The position numbers and the translations under genes are program-made. 7,604 nt of DNA from contig CAYPTI010000054.1 of NCBI GenBank assembly GCA_964413525.1, forward strand, positions 3,985 through 11,588, in the 5' to 3' direction. The stretch comes from CAYPTI01 sp964413525 [NCBI: uncultured bacterium] (GTDB taxonomy: Bacteria; T1Sed10-126). A model generated the notes under the pieces. The model worked only from the letters and a program-made list of their open reading frames with translations, did not search any database and was not told the origin of the DNA. Positions 1 to 5,964 of the stretch are shown here, piece after piece. Each line of letters opens with the position of its first letter. Within the stretch, counting starts at the first letter, position 1.

Positions 1-270
1 ATTGAGGACAAGGCCGAGGAATGGGATCTTTCCCGGCGCGAGACCCGGGAACTGGTGGATTTGTTTTTCTCCTCGATCAAGCAGGTGCTGCTGGAAGAAG
101 GTCGGATCGAACTGCGCGGGTTTGGCGTGTTTGAAGTTAAGAAACGGAAGACCCGTAAGGGCCGGATTCCCGGCACCGGGAAAACCGTGGAGATTCCGTC
201 CCGGTACGTGCCGACCTTCTCCCCCGGTAAACCCCTGAAGGAAAGTGTGAACGCCGAATCCCGAGCATGA
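1..270 (+). CDS. HU/IHF-family histone-like DNA-binding protein, 5'-truncated
   Basis: The frame is open from base 1 and ends at TGA 268-270, giving 89 visible residues. Against typical HU proteins about six N-terminal residues are missing off the left edge. The visible part holds the amphipathic helices (LSRRETRELVDLFF, about residues 10-23), the GRIELRGFGVFEV strand region, the DNA-grasping arm with its KTRKGRIPGTGKTVEIPSR segment (roughly 46-64), and the closing helix FSPGKPLKESV. HU/IHF proteins are dimers that bend and compact DNA. IPSRYVPTFSPG resembles both HU and IHF subunits, so I do not choose between them. A GTG at 55 could be misread as a start, but the upstream residues are clearly HU-like. 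The stop overlaps the next start as ATGA (267-270), which suggests coupled translation with the phosphatase gene. Family assignment is secure and paralogue identity is not. Confidence 0.93.
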   Translation: MEDKAEEWDLSRRETRELVDLFFSSIKQVLLEEGRIELRGFGVFEVKKRKTRKGRIPGTGKTVEIPSRYVPTFSPGKPLKESVNAESRA

Positions 271-956
271 ACCCCTCCTCCCTGAACCTGCTTCTCTTCG
301 ACCTGGACGGGACCCTCTTTCGGTCCACCGATCTGCTGCCGGTTGCCTACCGGGAAGGAATTCAGGCGTTCAATCGGGATCGGTCCGCTTCCGTCGCGAT
401 GCCCTCCCGCCGGGCGGTACTCGATCAGATCGGAAACCCGGTCGACGAAATCTACCGGAATTTGTTCCCTTCCCTTGACCCCAACGAGGTCAACCAGCTC
501 GCCGAGCGGGTCGAGGGAATTTTAATTTCCATGATTCGGAGGGGTGAGGGCGACCTGATCGACGGGACGGAGGAGGTCCTGGAAAGACTTCAGGGCCGGG
601 TCCCTCTGGGCATCGTGACCAACGCCCGCCGCACCTACCTCGACGCCGTTTCGACCGCCTACCGATTTGAACGCTGGTTTGACCGGATGCTGTGTCTTTC
701 CGACGCCGAGGAAGAACGGAAGGCGTTGCTCATCCAATCTCAACTGGACGAATTCGGCGTCAAGGCCGAACAAACCCTTCTGGTCGGGGATCGGTCCTCC
801 GACCGGGAGGCCGCCCGGCAAACCGGGGTTCACTTCATCGGCTGCACCTTCGGGTACGGCGGAGCCGATGAGTTTGACGGCTTTCCCACCATTGACTCCC
901 TTCCCGATCTGCTGGAGTGTTCCCCGGTTCGGGACCTGCCGGTCGCCGACGGGTGA
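267..956 (+). CDS. HAD-superfamily hydrolase, phosphoglycolate-phosphatase-like
   Basis: This 229-residue protein carries all four HAD motifs. Motif I is FDLDGTL at 11-17, with nucleophile D12 and acid/base D14. Motif II is GIVTNA at 115-120, with T118. The motif III lysine is probably K152. Motif IV is GDRSSDREAA at 174-183, with D175 and D179 as Mg ligands. The stretch between motif I and about residue 95 is a helical C1-type cap. The late CTFGYGG segment (193-199) resembles the WGYG of phosphoglycolate phosphatases. Members are cytosolic Mg-dependent phosphatases acting on small phosphoesters such as 2-phosphoglycolate or pyrophosphate, but the substrate cannot be read from sequence. The ATG overlaps the HU stop (ATGA) and the TGA overlaps the rsmF start (GTGA), placing it mid-operon. 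The usual KP after motif III is KA here. No frameshift or truncation is seen. Confidence 0.9.
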   Translation: MNPSSLNLLLFDLDGTLFRSTDLLPVAYREGIQAFNRDRSASVAMPSRRAVLDQIGNPVDEIYRNLFPSLDPNEVNQLAERVEGILISMIRRGEGDLIDGTEEVLERLQGRVPLGIVTNARRTYLDAVSTAYRFERWFDRMLCLSDAEEERKALLIQSQLDEFGVKAEQTLLVGDRSSDREAARQTGVHFIGCTFGYGGADEFDGFPTIDSLPDLLECSPVRDLPVADG

Positions 957-2392
957 ACGACCGCGCCCGGGAATCCCTTAACCGGTTCCGGGAATACCGT
1001 TCCATCGTTCCCGATTACGAACGGTTTGAGGACAACCTCCGGGGTCGTCGATCGGCGGCACTGCGGACCAACCGCTGGAAGAACGACGCCGAAAGCCTCC
1101 TCCGGAGGCTGGTCGGGGAAGGGCGGTCGGTTCGCCGCGATCCCCGCCTCACCAACCTGCTTCGCTGGCGGGACAACCGACCGGCGTCCGCCACCCTATC
1201 TCATTGGACGGGGCGGTATTACCTGCAGGATCCGGCCTCGCTGATCCCCGTGGAGGCCCTCGACGTCGGCCGCGGTTCGGTGGTTCTGGACATGTGTGCC
1301 GCCCCCGGTGGAAAAGCCTTCCACCTCTCGGAGCGGGTGGAGGAATCCGGCCTCGTGGTGGCGAACGAACCCAACCCCGACCGCCGGATCACCCTTGCGT
1401 CAAATGCCCAGCGGATGGGGCCGCCGAACCTGGCGATCAGCGGGTACGACGGCCAGTCCGTGCCGGAACGAATCCGGTTTGACGCCGTCCTCGTCGATGC
1501 CCCGTGCAGCGGGGAGGGGACGGCCCGAAAGGACGAACGCCCTCCGGGCCGGGAACCGGCGGATCGGCTGGACGTCCTGGCCGAGACCCAGGTCCGGATC
1601 CTGACCAAGGCCTGCCGGGTGGTGAAGCCGGGAGGCGTGGTGGTCTACTCGACCTGTTCCTTTGCACCGGAGGAAAACGAAGCCGTGGTCTCCCGGGTGC
1701 TTGAGGACTCGGGGATGGAGCTGGAGACGATCCCGCTGGAGGTTCCACACGAGCCCGGGGTGGACTCCTGGAAGGGAGACAGCTACTCCCCGGAGGTCCG
1801 GAACATGTGGAGGTGCTACCCGCGGCATTTGAGCGGGGGAGGAATGACCGTGGCCCGGCTTCGGCGGAAGGGGAATGGACGCTCTTCCGGAAGAGACCGG
1901 TTAACGGGAACCGACCGGATTACTCGCGTCCACGACGAGGAAGCCGTTCGATTTGTCCGCTCCATGGAGGAACAATTCGGGGTGGATCCGGGAATCTGGA
2001 CGGCGGGACGGTTGACCGCCCGATCCGGTTCGATCTTCTGGGGTCCCCGGTCCGGGTGGGAGGGGGAACCCTGGGATCTGGATGAGATTGGATGGCGGGT
2101 TGGACGGAGCAACCGCGGTGGATTCAAACCGACCACCCGGGCCCTCCAGCGGCTGGGGTCGTCGGTCCGGTACCGTCGGGTCCGCTGTCGAAGGAAGGGG
2201 CTGAAGGAGTTGCTCCGTGAGCGGGAGACCCGAACGGTCGAGGTCCCCGGCGGGATGGAACGAGGGTACGTCGCGGTTGAAGGTCCGGCCGGTCAGGTGT
2301 TCGGGTGCGGATTCTGGACCGGCGATTGTCTTCGAAGTCAATTGCCCAAGGGTTTGACCAACCATTTCCCGGAAGAGTGCCTGGAAAAATAG
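953..2392 (+). CDS. rsmF: RsmF-like 16S rRNA (cytosine-5-)-methyltransferase, NOL1/NOP2/Sun family
   Basis: This 479-residue protein has the signatures of SAM-dependent RNA m5C methyltransferases. They are the substrate-recognition segment LRTNRWK (37-43), the SAM-binding DMCAAPGGK (113-121), DAPCSGEG (182-189) with product-release C185, and YSTCSFAPEEN (232-242) with catalytic nucleophile C235. The C-terminal part (about 375-479) includes FKPTTRALQRLG (391-402), GYVAVEG and a final LPKGL. That resembles the C-terminal PUA-like extension of RsmF/YebU, which methylates a 16S rRNA cytosine near the decoding site in E. coli. The length also matches RsmF rather than the shorter RsmB. I chose GTG at 953 because it gives a GTGA overlap with the upstream stop and a typical N-terminus. 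An in-frame GTG at 917 would add 12 residues inside the previous gene. The exact target base is inferred and other m5C sites are possible. Confidence 0.87.
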   Translation: MNDRARESLNRFREYRSIVPDYERFEDNLRGRRSAALRTNRWKNDAESLLRRLVGEGRSVRRDPRLTNLLRWRDNRPASATLSHWTGRYYLQDPASLIPVEALDVGRGSVVLDMCAAPGGKAFHLSERVEESGLVVANEPNPDRRITLASNAQRMGPPNLAISGYDGQSVPERIRFDAVLVDAPCSGEGTARKDERPPGREPADRLDVLAETQVRILTKACRVVKPGGVVVYSTCSFAPEENEAVVSRVLEDSGMELETIPLEVPHEPGVDSWKGDSYSPEVRNMWRCYPRHLSGGGMTVARLRRKGNGRSSGRDRLTGTDRITRVHDEEAVRFVRSMEEQFGVDPGIWTAGRLTARSGSIFWGPRSGWEGEPWDLDEIGWRVGRSNRGGFKPTTRALQRLGSSVRYRRVRCRRKGLKELLRERETRTVEVPGGMERGYVAVEGPAGQVFGCGFWTGDCLRSQLPKGLTNHFPEECLEK

Positions 2393-2423
2393 TGAGTGGA
2401 AAAAGAAGGAAGGAAGTAGCGAG
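2393..2423. other. Convergent intergenic gap without visible hairpin terminator
   Basis: Only 31 bases separate the ends of the convergent rsmF and Trm112-like genes. The plus strand is purine-rich (GGAAAAAGAAGGAAGG), so the minus strand is a pyrimidine tract with short T runs. I see no stem-loop able to act as an intrinsic terminator for either gene, so termination is either factor-dependent or extends into the opposing gene. Confidence 0.6.
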
Positions 2424-2672
2424 TTATTCGTCCGGGTGATCCTGCGCCGTCCGCGGGAGGTTTTCCTCTTCGGCCCGCCGGAGGAGTTCCTCGGCGCCCT
2501 GCTCGTCGAGCTTCTCGGCTTCTTCCTCCAGCATGACCGGGATGTCGTCGCGAATCGGGTACTTCAGCTGAGCTTCGGGGGAGAACAAAAACTCGTCCTC
2601 TTCGAAGTAGATCAGGGGTTGTTTCGTCTTCGGACAAACCAGCAGGTCCAGCAGTTCCTGATCAAGGCTCAT
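2424..2672 (-). CDS. Trm112/YcaR-like small protein with acidic C-terminal tail
   Basis: This 82-residue protein starts at ATG 2672 on the minus strand. A GGAGG (plus-strand 2682-2686) lies 9 bases upstream, which decides the start over a longer frame running into the t[17 protein letters not shown] (7-20) and [12 protein letters not shown] (37-48) are the hallmarks of the Trm112/YcaR (UPF0434) family. Eukaryotic and archaeal Trm112 proteins activate several RNA and protein methyltransferases, and the bacterial role is less defined. The zinc motif is incomplete: the canonical CPxC is CPKT here (C13, T16), so metal binding through this site is unlikely. Such Cys loss also occurs in other bacterial members. 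Residues 49-82 form a strongly acidic, probably helical tail beyond the usual end of about 60 residues. The gene converges on rsmF, itself a methyltransferase, but a partnership is only speculation. Confidence 0.88.
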   Translation of the reverse strand: MSLDQELLDLLVCPKTKQPLIYFEEDEFLFSPEAQLKYPIRDDIPVMLEEEAEKLDEQGAEELLRRAEEENLPRTAQDHPDE

Positions 2673-2699
2673 GATTGTTGACCTCCGGAGGGAAGGGAC

Positions 2700-2729
2700 T
2701 TGATGTTCGTCTATCCAGACAGGTATCAT
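2700..2729 (+). promoter_or_regulatory. Candidate sigma-70 promoter for initiator tRNA
   Basis: TTGATG (2700-2705, 4/6 match to TTGACA) is followed by an 18-base spacer and TATCAT (2724-2729, 5/6 match to TATAAT). Transcription would begin near 2736, leaving a leader of about 37 bases before the tRNA at 2773. The -10 lies inside a perfect palindrome shared with the opposite-strand promoter. It is predicted by eye only. Confidence 0.5.
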
Positions 2730-2732
2730 ACC
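2722..2732. repeat. 11-bp perfect palindrome shared by two -10 elements
   Basis: GGTATCATACC reads as a perfect inverted repeat of two 5-base arms around a central C at 2727. It supplies TATCAT on the plus strand and TATGAT on the minus strand. It may be a symmetric promoter core, an operator, or chance. Confidence 0.6.
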
Positions 2733-2753
2733 ACTTCGCAGATATGGAGAAAC
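2725..2753 (-). promoter_or_regulatory. Candidate extended -10 promoter for the Trm112-like gene
   Basis: On the minus strand TGG precedes TATGAT (plus-strand 2725-2733), an extended -10 with a 5/6 hexamer match. The -35 is weak: GTTTCT with a 17-base spacer or TTTCTC with 16. Transcription would start near 2718, giving a 5' leader of about 45 bases before the ATG at 2672. Confidence 0.45.
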
Positions 2754-2772
2754 GACCTGTAAACGACTTGGA

Positions 2773-2849
<77 letters not shown>

Positions 2850-2870
2850 TTTTTTTCTCTGATTCGAACC

Positions 2871-2957
2871 CTCAGCGTTCGGCCGTCAGCATTCAGCCGT
2901 TGGATTCACTCCTTCTCACCCCACCTACAAGCTGATCGCTGAGAGCTGGGTGCTGAG
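2871..2957 (+). repeat. Heptad-repeat inverted arms forming a long interrupted hairpin
   Basis: The left arm has four 7-base units of consensus TCAGCNN (2872-2899): TCAGCGT, TCGGCCG, TCAGCAT, TCAGCCG. The right arm has five units of the complementary consensus GCTGANN (2931-2965), starting GCTGATC, GCTGAGA, GCTGGGT, GCTGAGC. The phases match, so 2871-2897 can pair with 2931-2957. Each five-base core is paired or wobble-paired, with mostly unpaired dinucleotides between cores and a pyrimidine-rich loop of about 33 bases. The right array ends two bases before the second tRNA. Heptanucleotide tandem repeats are known in other bacteria such as cyanobacteria, but I cannot name this family. Confidence 0.7.
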
Positions 2958-2967
2958 CGCTCGGGAT

Positions 2968-3046
2968 AGCGGCGTAGCTCAGCCTGGTTTAGAGCACTCG
3001 GCTCATATCCGAGTTGTCCGGGGTTCAAATCCCCGCGCCGCTACCA
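2968..3046 (+). tRNA. tRNA with CAU anticodon, probably elongator tRNA-Met
   Basis: This 79-base cloverleaf has a perfect seven-pair acceptor stem (AGCGGCG/CGCCGCT), D stem GCTC/GAGC and an 11-base D loop. The anticodon stem CTCGG/CCGAG encloses the loop CTCATAT, with anticodon CAT at 3004-3006. The T arm is CGGGG-TTCAAAT-CCCCG, and CCA is encoded at 3044-3046. A fully paired 1-72 position and the absence of the three-GC anticodon stem rule out an initiator. CAU is read as Met unless C34 is modified to lysidine, which makes it Ile2. The CTCATAT loop, with T rather than A at position 38, fits elongator Met better than the usual CTCATAA of Ile2, but tilS just downstream keeps Ile2 open. Confidence 0.93.
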
Positions 3047-3167
3047 CTTTTTCCTTTGAATAGAAGCCGGCAGCGTTCAGCCATCAGCATTCGACCGTCA
3101 GTACACCTTCGTCCCGTTGCCCCGGACGATTTTGCCGTCGGAGGAACCCCGCGGATGGGTGAGCGGA
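3047..3167 (+). repeat. tilS upstream leader containing a third heptad array (3070-3104)
   Basis: After a short T run (3048-3052) the gap contains five 7-base units: GCAGCGT, TCAGCCA, TCAGCAT, TCGACCG, TCAGTAC. The first four match the left arm of the inter-tRNA element at 23 of 28 bases, so this is a second same-orientation copy, without a nearby complementary arm. No convincing -10/-35 pair is visible, so tilS may be transcribed from the tRNA promoter. GGAGGA at 3140-3145 is a possible ribosome-binding site. Confidence 0.65.
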
Positions 3168-4514
3168 ATGGACCTCGCCTCGTTTTTGCAGCGGCATGGC
3201 GTCACCTGGCCCGTGATGGTGGGGGTTTCCGGCGGTCCCGATTCATGGGGGTTGCTCCTCCGGTTGCTTGACCTCGCCCCCTCTCCCTCGGACGTGTATG
3301 TCCTCCATTATCACCACGACATGGCCGATCACGGCGATCGGGCCTACCGCCGGGTGAGGGACTGGTGCGATAAACGAGGGATTCCCTTCATCGCGGCCCG
3401 TCGCCGACCGCTTGAAATCACCGGCAACGTCGAGGCGGCGGCCCGTCGCCGCCGGTATGAGTTTTTTCAGTCGGCTGCTCGAACCCTCGGCATGAGGGAT
3501 CTGTTTCTGGCCCATCACCGGGACGACCAGGTTGAAACCGTTCTCATGAACGTCGCCCGGGGGTCGGGGTTGGACGGACTGGCCGGCATGGAACCCGTAA
3601 CCACGCGGGAGAACCTGCGGGTGCTTCGTCCGGCCCTGACGGTTCCTCCCGAGGAATTGCAGGAACCGGTCTCCGGGGAGGTTCCGGTGGTCGAGGATCC
3701 GGACAACCGGAGGCGGGACCGTGTTCGGACGCTGCTTCGACATGAACTTCTTCCCCGATGGAGGGAGGTACAGCCGGACCCGGACTCCGGGATCCGGTCC
3801 ACGGCCATCCACGCGCGGGAACTTCGGACCTACCTCGATCGCCGGGTGGAGGAACGGTTCCGGTACTGGACCTGGGAGGACGAATTCCAGCTGGATCGTC
3901 GACGGTACCGGGAAGCTCCCGGCGTGGAGCGGCGCCGGCTCCTTCGACGGCTGGTGGACCGCCTTCCCGGCGGGGTCGCCGGTTGGGAACGGACCCATTT
4001 TGAGCTTCTGGATGAGTTGTTCCGAACCGGCCGGTCGGGAGCGTCGCTGGATCTCACCAACCGCCTTCGAGGACTCCGGGAACACCGCCGTCTCGTGGTC
4101 CACCGTCCCCGTCCCCCTCTGGATCCGGGTGAACTAACTCCGGAGGACGAAATGAATTGGCCTGGGCTGGGAACACTGCGCTGGTGCCGGAATTCGGAGG
4201 GAAACGGTGGCTTCCCCCTTAAATCTTTTCTACACTTCACGGAAGGTTCTCTTCGCGTCCGTTCATGGAAACCCGGCGATCGGTTTCCCGACCATCGGGG
4301 CGGCAGGTCCCTGAAACAATTGTTTGACGATCGCCGGGTACCTTACCGCGCCCGGCGGAGCTGGCCGGTCCTGACACGGAACCAGGAGATCGTGGCGGTC
4401 CCCGGAATCCATCCGAACGGGGAGACCGCGGGGGAAGCGGCCGGGAGCTGGCTCGTCTGGTTGCCGGATCATCCGGCGTATCATCAGTGGCTCATCAGGA
4501 GGGTGCTTTTGTGA
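3168..4514 (+). CDS. tilS: tRNA(Ile)-lysidine synthetase TilS
   Basis: This 448-residue protein converts C34 of tRNA-Ile(CAU) to lysidine using ATP and lysine, switching its codon from AUG to AUA and its identity from Met to Ile. The N-terminal PP-loop ATPase has SGGPDS (21-26), LHYHHDM (46-52), GNVEAAARRRRYEFF (87-100) and AHHRDDQVET (115-124). EDPDN (176-180) and RHELLP (191-196) end the catalytic domain. The C-terminal substrate-binding part has LRVRSWKPGDRF (362-373) and LKQLFDDRRVP (382-392). ATG 3168 gives a normal N-terminus (FLQRHG just before the PP-loop) with GGTGAG 4 bases upstream. GTG 3159 and TTG 3117 are longer alternatives, and the GGAGGA at 3140-3145 would suit GTG 3159 at a 13-base spacing. 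The usual RNxIR before HELLP is RTLLR here, a mild divergence. The stop overlaps the hpt start (GTGA). Confidence 0.93.
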   Translation: MDLASFLQRHGVTWPVMVGVSGGPDSWGLLLRLLDLAPSPSDVYVLHYHHDMADHGDRAYRRVRDWCDKRGIPFIAARRRPLEITGNVEAAARRRRYEFFQSAARTLGMRDLFLAHHRDDQVETVLMNVARGSGLDGLAGMEPVTTRENLRVLRPALTVPPEELQEPVSGEVPVVEDPDNRRRDRVRTLLRHELLPRWREVQPDPDSGIRSTAIHARELRTYLDRRVEERFRYWTWEDEFQLDRRRYREAPGVERRRLLRRLVDRLPGGVAGWERTHFELLDELFRTGRSGASLDLTNRLRGLREHRRLVVHRPRPPLDPGELTPEDEMNWPGLGTLRWCRNSEGNGGFPLKSFLHFTEGSLRVRSWKPGDRFPDHRGGRSLKQLFDDRRVPYRARRSWPVLTRNQEIVAVPGIHPNGETAGEAAGSWLVWLPDHPAYHQWLIRRVLL

Positions 4515-5086
4515 CCGAACCAGCCGATTGGAAAGACATCGATCACATCATGGACGAGGTCGTGATTTCGGAGGAGGAAATTCAGCAGAGGGTTCGGGAA
4601 CTGGGTCGTGAAATATCGCAGGCCTACGAGGGAAAACAAATCCTGCTGGTGGGGATCCTCCGGGGGGCCTTTGTCTTCATGGCCGATCTGATCCGTCACA
4701 TTGATCCCGCCGTCACCGTGGACTTCATGCTGGTTTCCTCCTACGAGGGGACCGAAAGCAGCGGTCACGTTCGGATCCTCAAGGACACGAAGGACACCAT
4801 TACGGACCTCCACGTGCTGATTATTGAGGACATCGTGGACACCGGTCAGACCTACGCAAGCCTTCGGGACACCCTCCTGCCCAGGGATCCGGCCTCCCTC
4901 CGGATCTGCACTCTCCTTAACAAACCCTCCCGGCGCGTGGTCGACGTTGACGTCGATTTTCAGGGATTTGAAATCGGGGATCAGTTCGTGGTGGGGTACG
5001 GGCTTGATTACCAGGAGTTTCACCGTGAGACTCCGTTTATCTTCGTCCCGACCCCCGAAGCTCAGCGTCGCCTTGATGAACCATGA
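4511..5086 (+). CDS. hpt: Hypoxanthine (guanine) phosphoribosyltransferase
   Basis: This 191-residue purine-salvage enzyme transfers the ribose 5-phosphate of PRPP to hypoxanthine or guanine, giving IMP or GMP. Features seen are GILRGAFVFMADL (48-60), the flexible-loop SSYEG (76-80), the PRPP-binding EDIVDTGQT (106-114) with catalytic D110, LLNKPSRR (135-142) with the base-contacting K138, and VGYGLDY (161-167) near the purine site. I chose GTG 4511 because AGGAGGG at 4497-4503 lies 7 bases upstream and GTGA overlaps the tilS stop. An in-frame GTG at 4487 would add eight residues and precede that Shine-Dalgarno. tilS-hpt is a widespread pair, usually followed by ftsH, but here folP follows directly (ATGA overlap). 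Guanine versus hypoxanthine preference cannot be judged. Confidence 0.95.
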   Translation: MTEPADWKDIDHIMDEVVISEEEIQQRVRELGREISQAYEGKQILLVGILRGAFVFMADLIRHIDPAVTVDFMLVSSYEGTESSGHVRILKDTKDTITDLHVLIIEDIVDTGQTYASLRDTLLPRDPASLRICTLLNKPSRRVVDVDVDFQGFEIGDQFVVGYGLDYQEFHRETPFIFVPTPEAQRRLDEP

Positions 5087-5964
5087 GCCCCCCGGATCCG
5101 ATCCTAAGTAACCTGCCCGCCGACGAGCCCCCCTACCTGATGGGGGTTCTCAACGTGACCCCGGACTCGTTCTACGACGGGGGCCACCACGAGGAAACCG
5201 AAGCCGCCATTCGACACGGGAACCGATTGTTTGAGCGGGGAGCCGACGTGGTGGATGTCGGAGGGGAATCCACCCGGCCCGGTTCCGAGCCAACCACGAC
5301 CGGGGAGGAAGTACGACGGGTGGTTCCGGTGATTCAGGGATTGCGTCGCAACCATCCCGACCGGGTGATCTCAATCGATACCAGCAAATCCGAGGTCGCC
5401 GAAGCGGCCCTGGAGGCCGGGGCCCAATGGGTGAACGACGTCACCGCACTGCGGGGCGACCCGGACCTGGTGGATCTTGTGGCGGAGGCCGGTGCGGGGT
5501 TGGTCCTGACGCACATGCAGGGTTCCCCCGACACCATGCAGGACGATCCGACGTATCAGGACGTGGTGATCGAGGTTCGGGACTTTCTGGAGGAACGGGC
5601 ACAGCACGCCGCTTCCCGGGGGGTTGCCTACTCGAACATGGTTCTGGATCCCGGCATCGGGTTCGGAAAGAGCCTCGAACACAATCGTCGACTGCTCATG
5701 AACGTGCATCGGCTCCGGCGGAGTGGACTGCCGTTGATGGTCGGTCACAGCCGGAAATCCTTCCTCGGGGGGGTCATGGGATGGCCGGCGGACGAACGGC
5801 TCCGGGGGACCCTCCAGGTTTCCCGGGAACTGATCGAGCAGGGGGTTTCCATGCTTCGGGTTCACGACGTAGCCGAACACGTTGAACTGCGGCAGTTGCA
5901 TTACTGGTTGAGGGGAACCGTTACGCTCGGATCCGCGGAGACGTCCGGAGCGGCCGGCACATGA
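5083..5964 (+). CDS. folP: Dihydropteroate synthase
   Basis: This 293-residue TIM-barrel enzyme condenses p-aminobenzoate with 6-hydroxymethyl-dihydropterin diphosphate to give dihydropteroate, and is the sulfonamide target. All family motifs are in order: MGVLNVTPDSFYDGG (20-34), DVGGESTRPG (58-67), SIDTSK (97-102), NDVTALRG (118-125), LTHMQGSPDTMQ (142-153), LDPGIGFGKS (188-197), GHSRKSFLGG (221-230) and LRVHDVAEH (258-266). Slightly long for the family, it has about 18 residues ahead of the first strand and a short Gly/Ala-rich tail that runs into the cdaA start. ATG 5083 overlaps the hpt stop (ATGA). No good Shine-Dalgarno precedes it, consistent with coupling to hpt translation. The end overlaps cdaA in the same way at 5961-5964. 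Confidence 0.96.
   Translation: MSPPDPILSNLPADEPPYLMGVLNVTPDSFYDGGHHEETEAAIRHGNRLFERGADVVDVGGESTRPGSEPTTTGEEVRRVVPVIQGLRRNHPDRVISIDTSKSEVAEAALEAGAQWVNDVTALRGDPDLVDLVAEAGAGLVLTHMQGSPDTMQDDPTYQDVVIEVRDFLEERAQHAASRGVAYSNMVLDPGIGFGKSLEHNRRLLMNVHRLRRSGLPLMVGHSRKSFLGGVMGWPADERLRGTLQVSRELIEQGVSMLRVHDVAEHVELRQLHYWLRGTVTLGSAETSGAAGT

Noticed and set aside
917-952. GTG 917 as the rsmF start
   Set aside because: It would place 12 extra Gly/Arg-rich residues inside the HAD gene. GTG 953 gives the same 4-base overlap style as the other junctions.
2872-3104. CRISPR-like array
   Set aside because: Units are only 7 bases with two variable positions, have no spacers, and occur in both orientations with no cas genes nearby.
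3117-3167. TTG start for tilS at 3117
   Set aside because: No Shine-Dalgarno precedes it and the added residues do not resemble TilS N-termini. ATG 3168 fits the family.
3243-4103. 286-codon open frame on the minus strand across tilS
   Set aside because: It lies fully antisense to a clear TilS, resembles no family, and is Pro/Gly/Arg-rich as expected from the reverse strand of a GC-rich gene.
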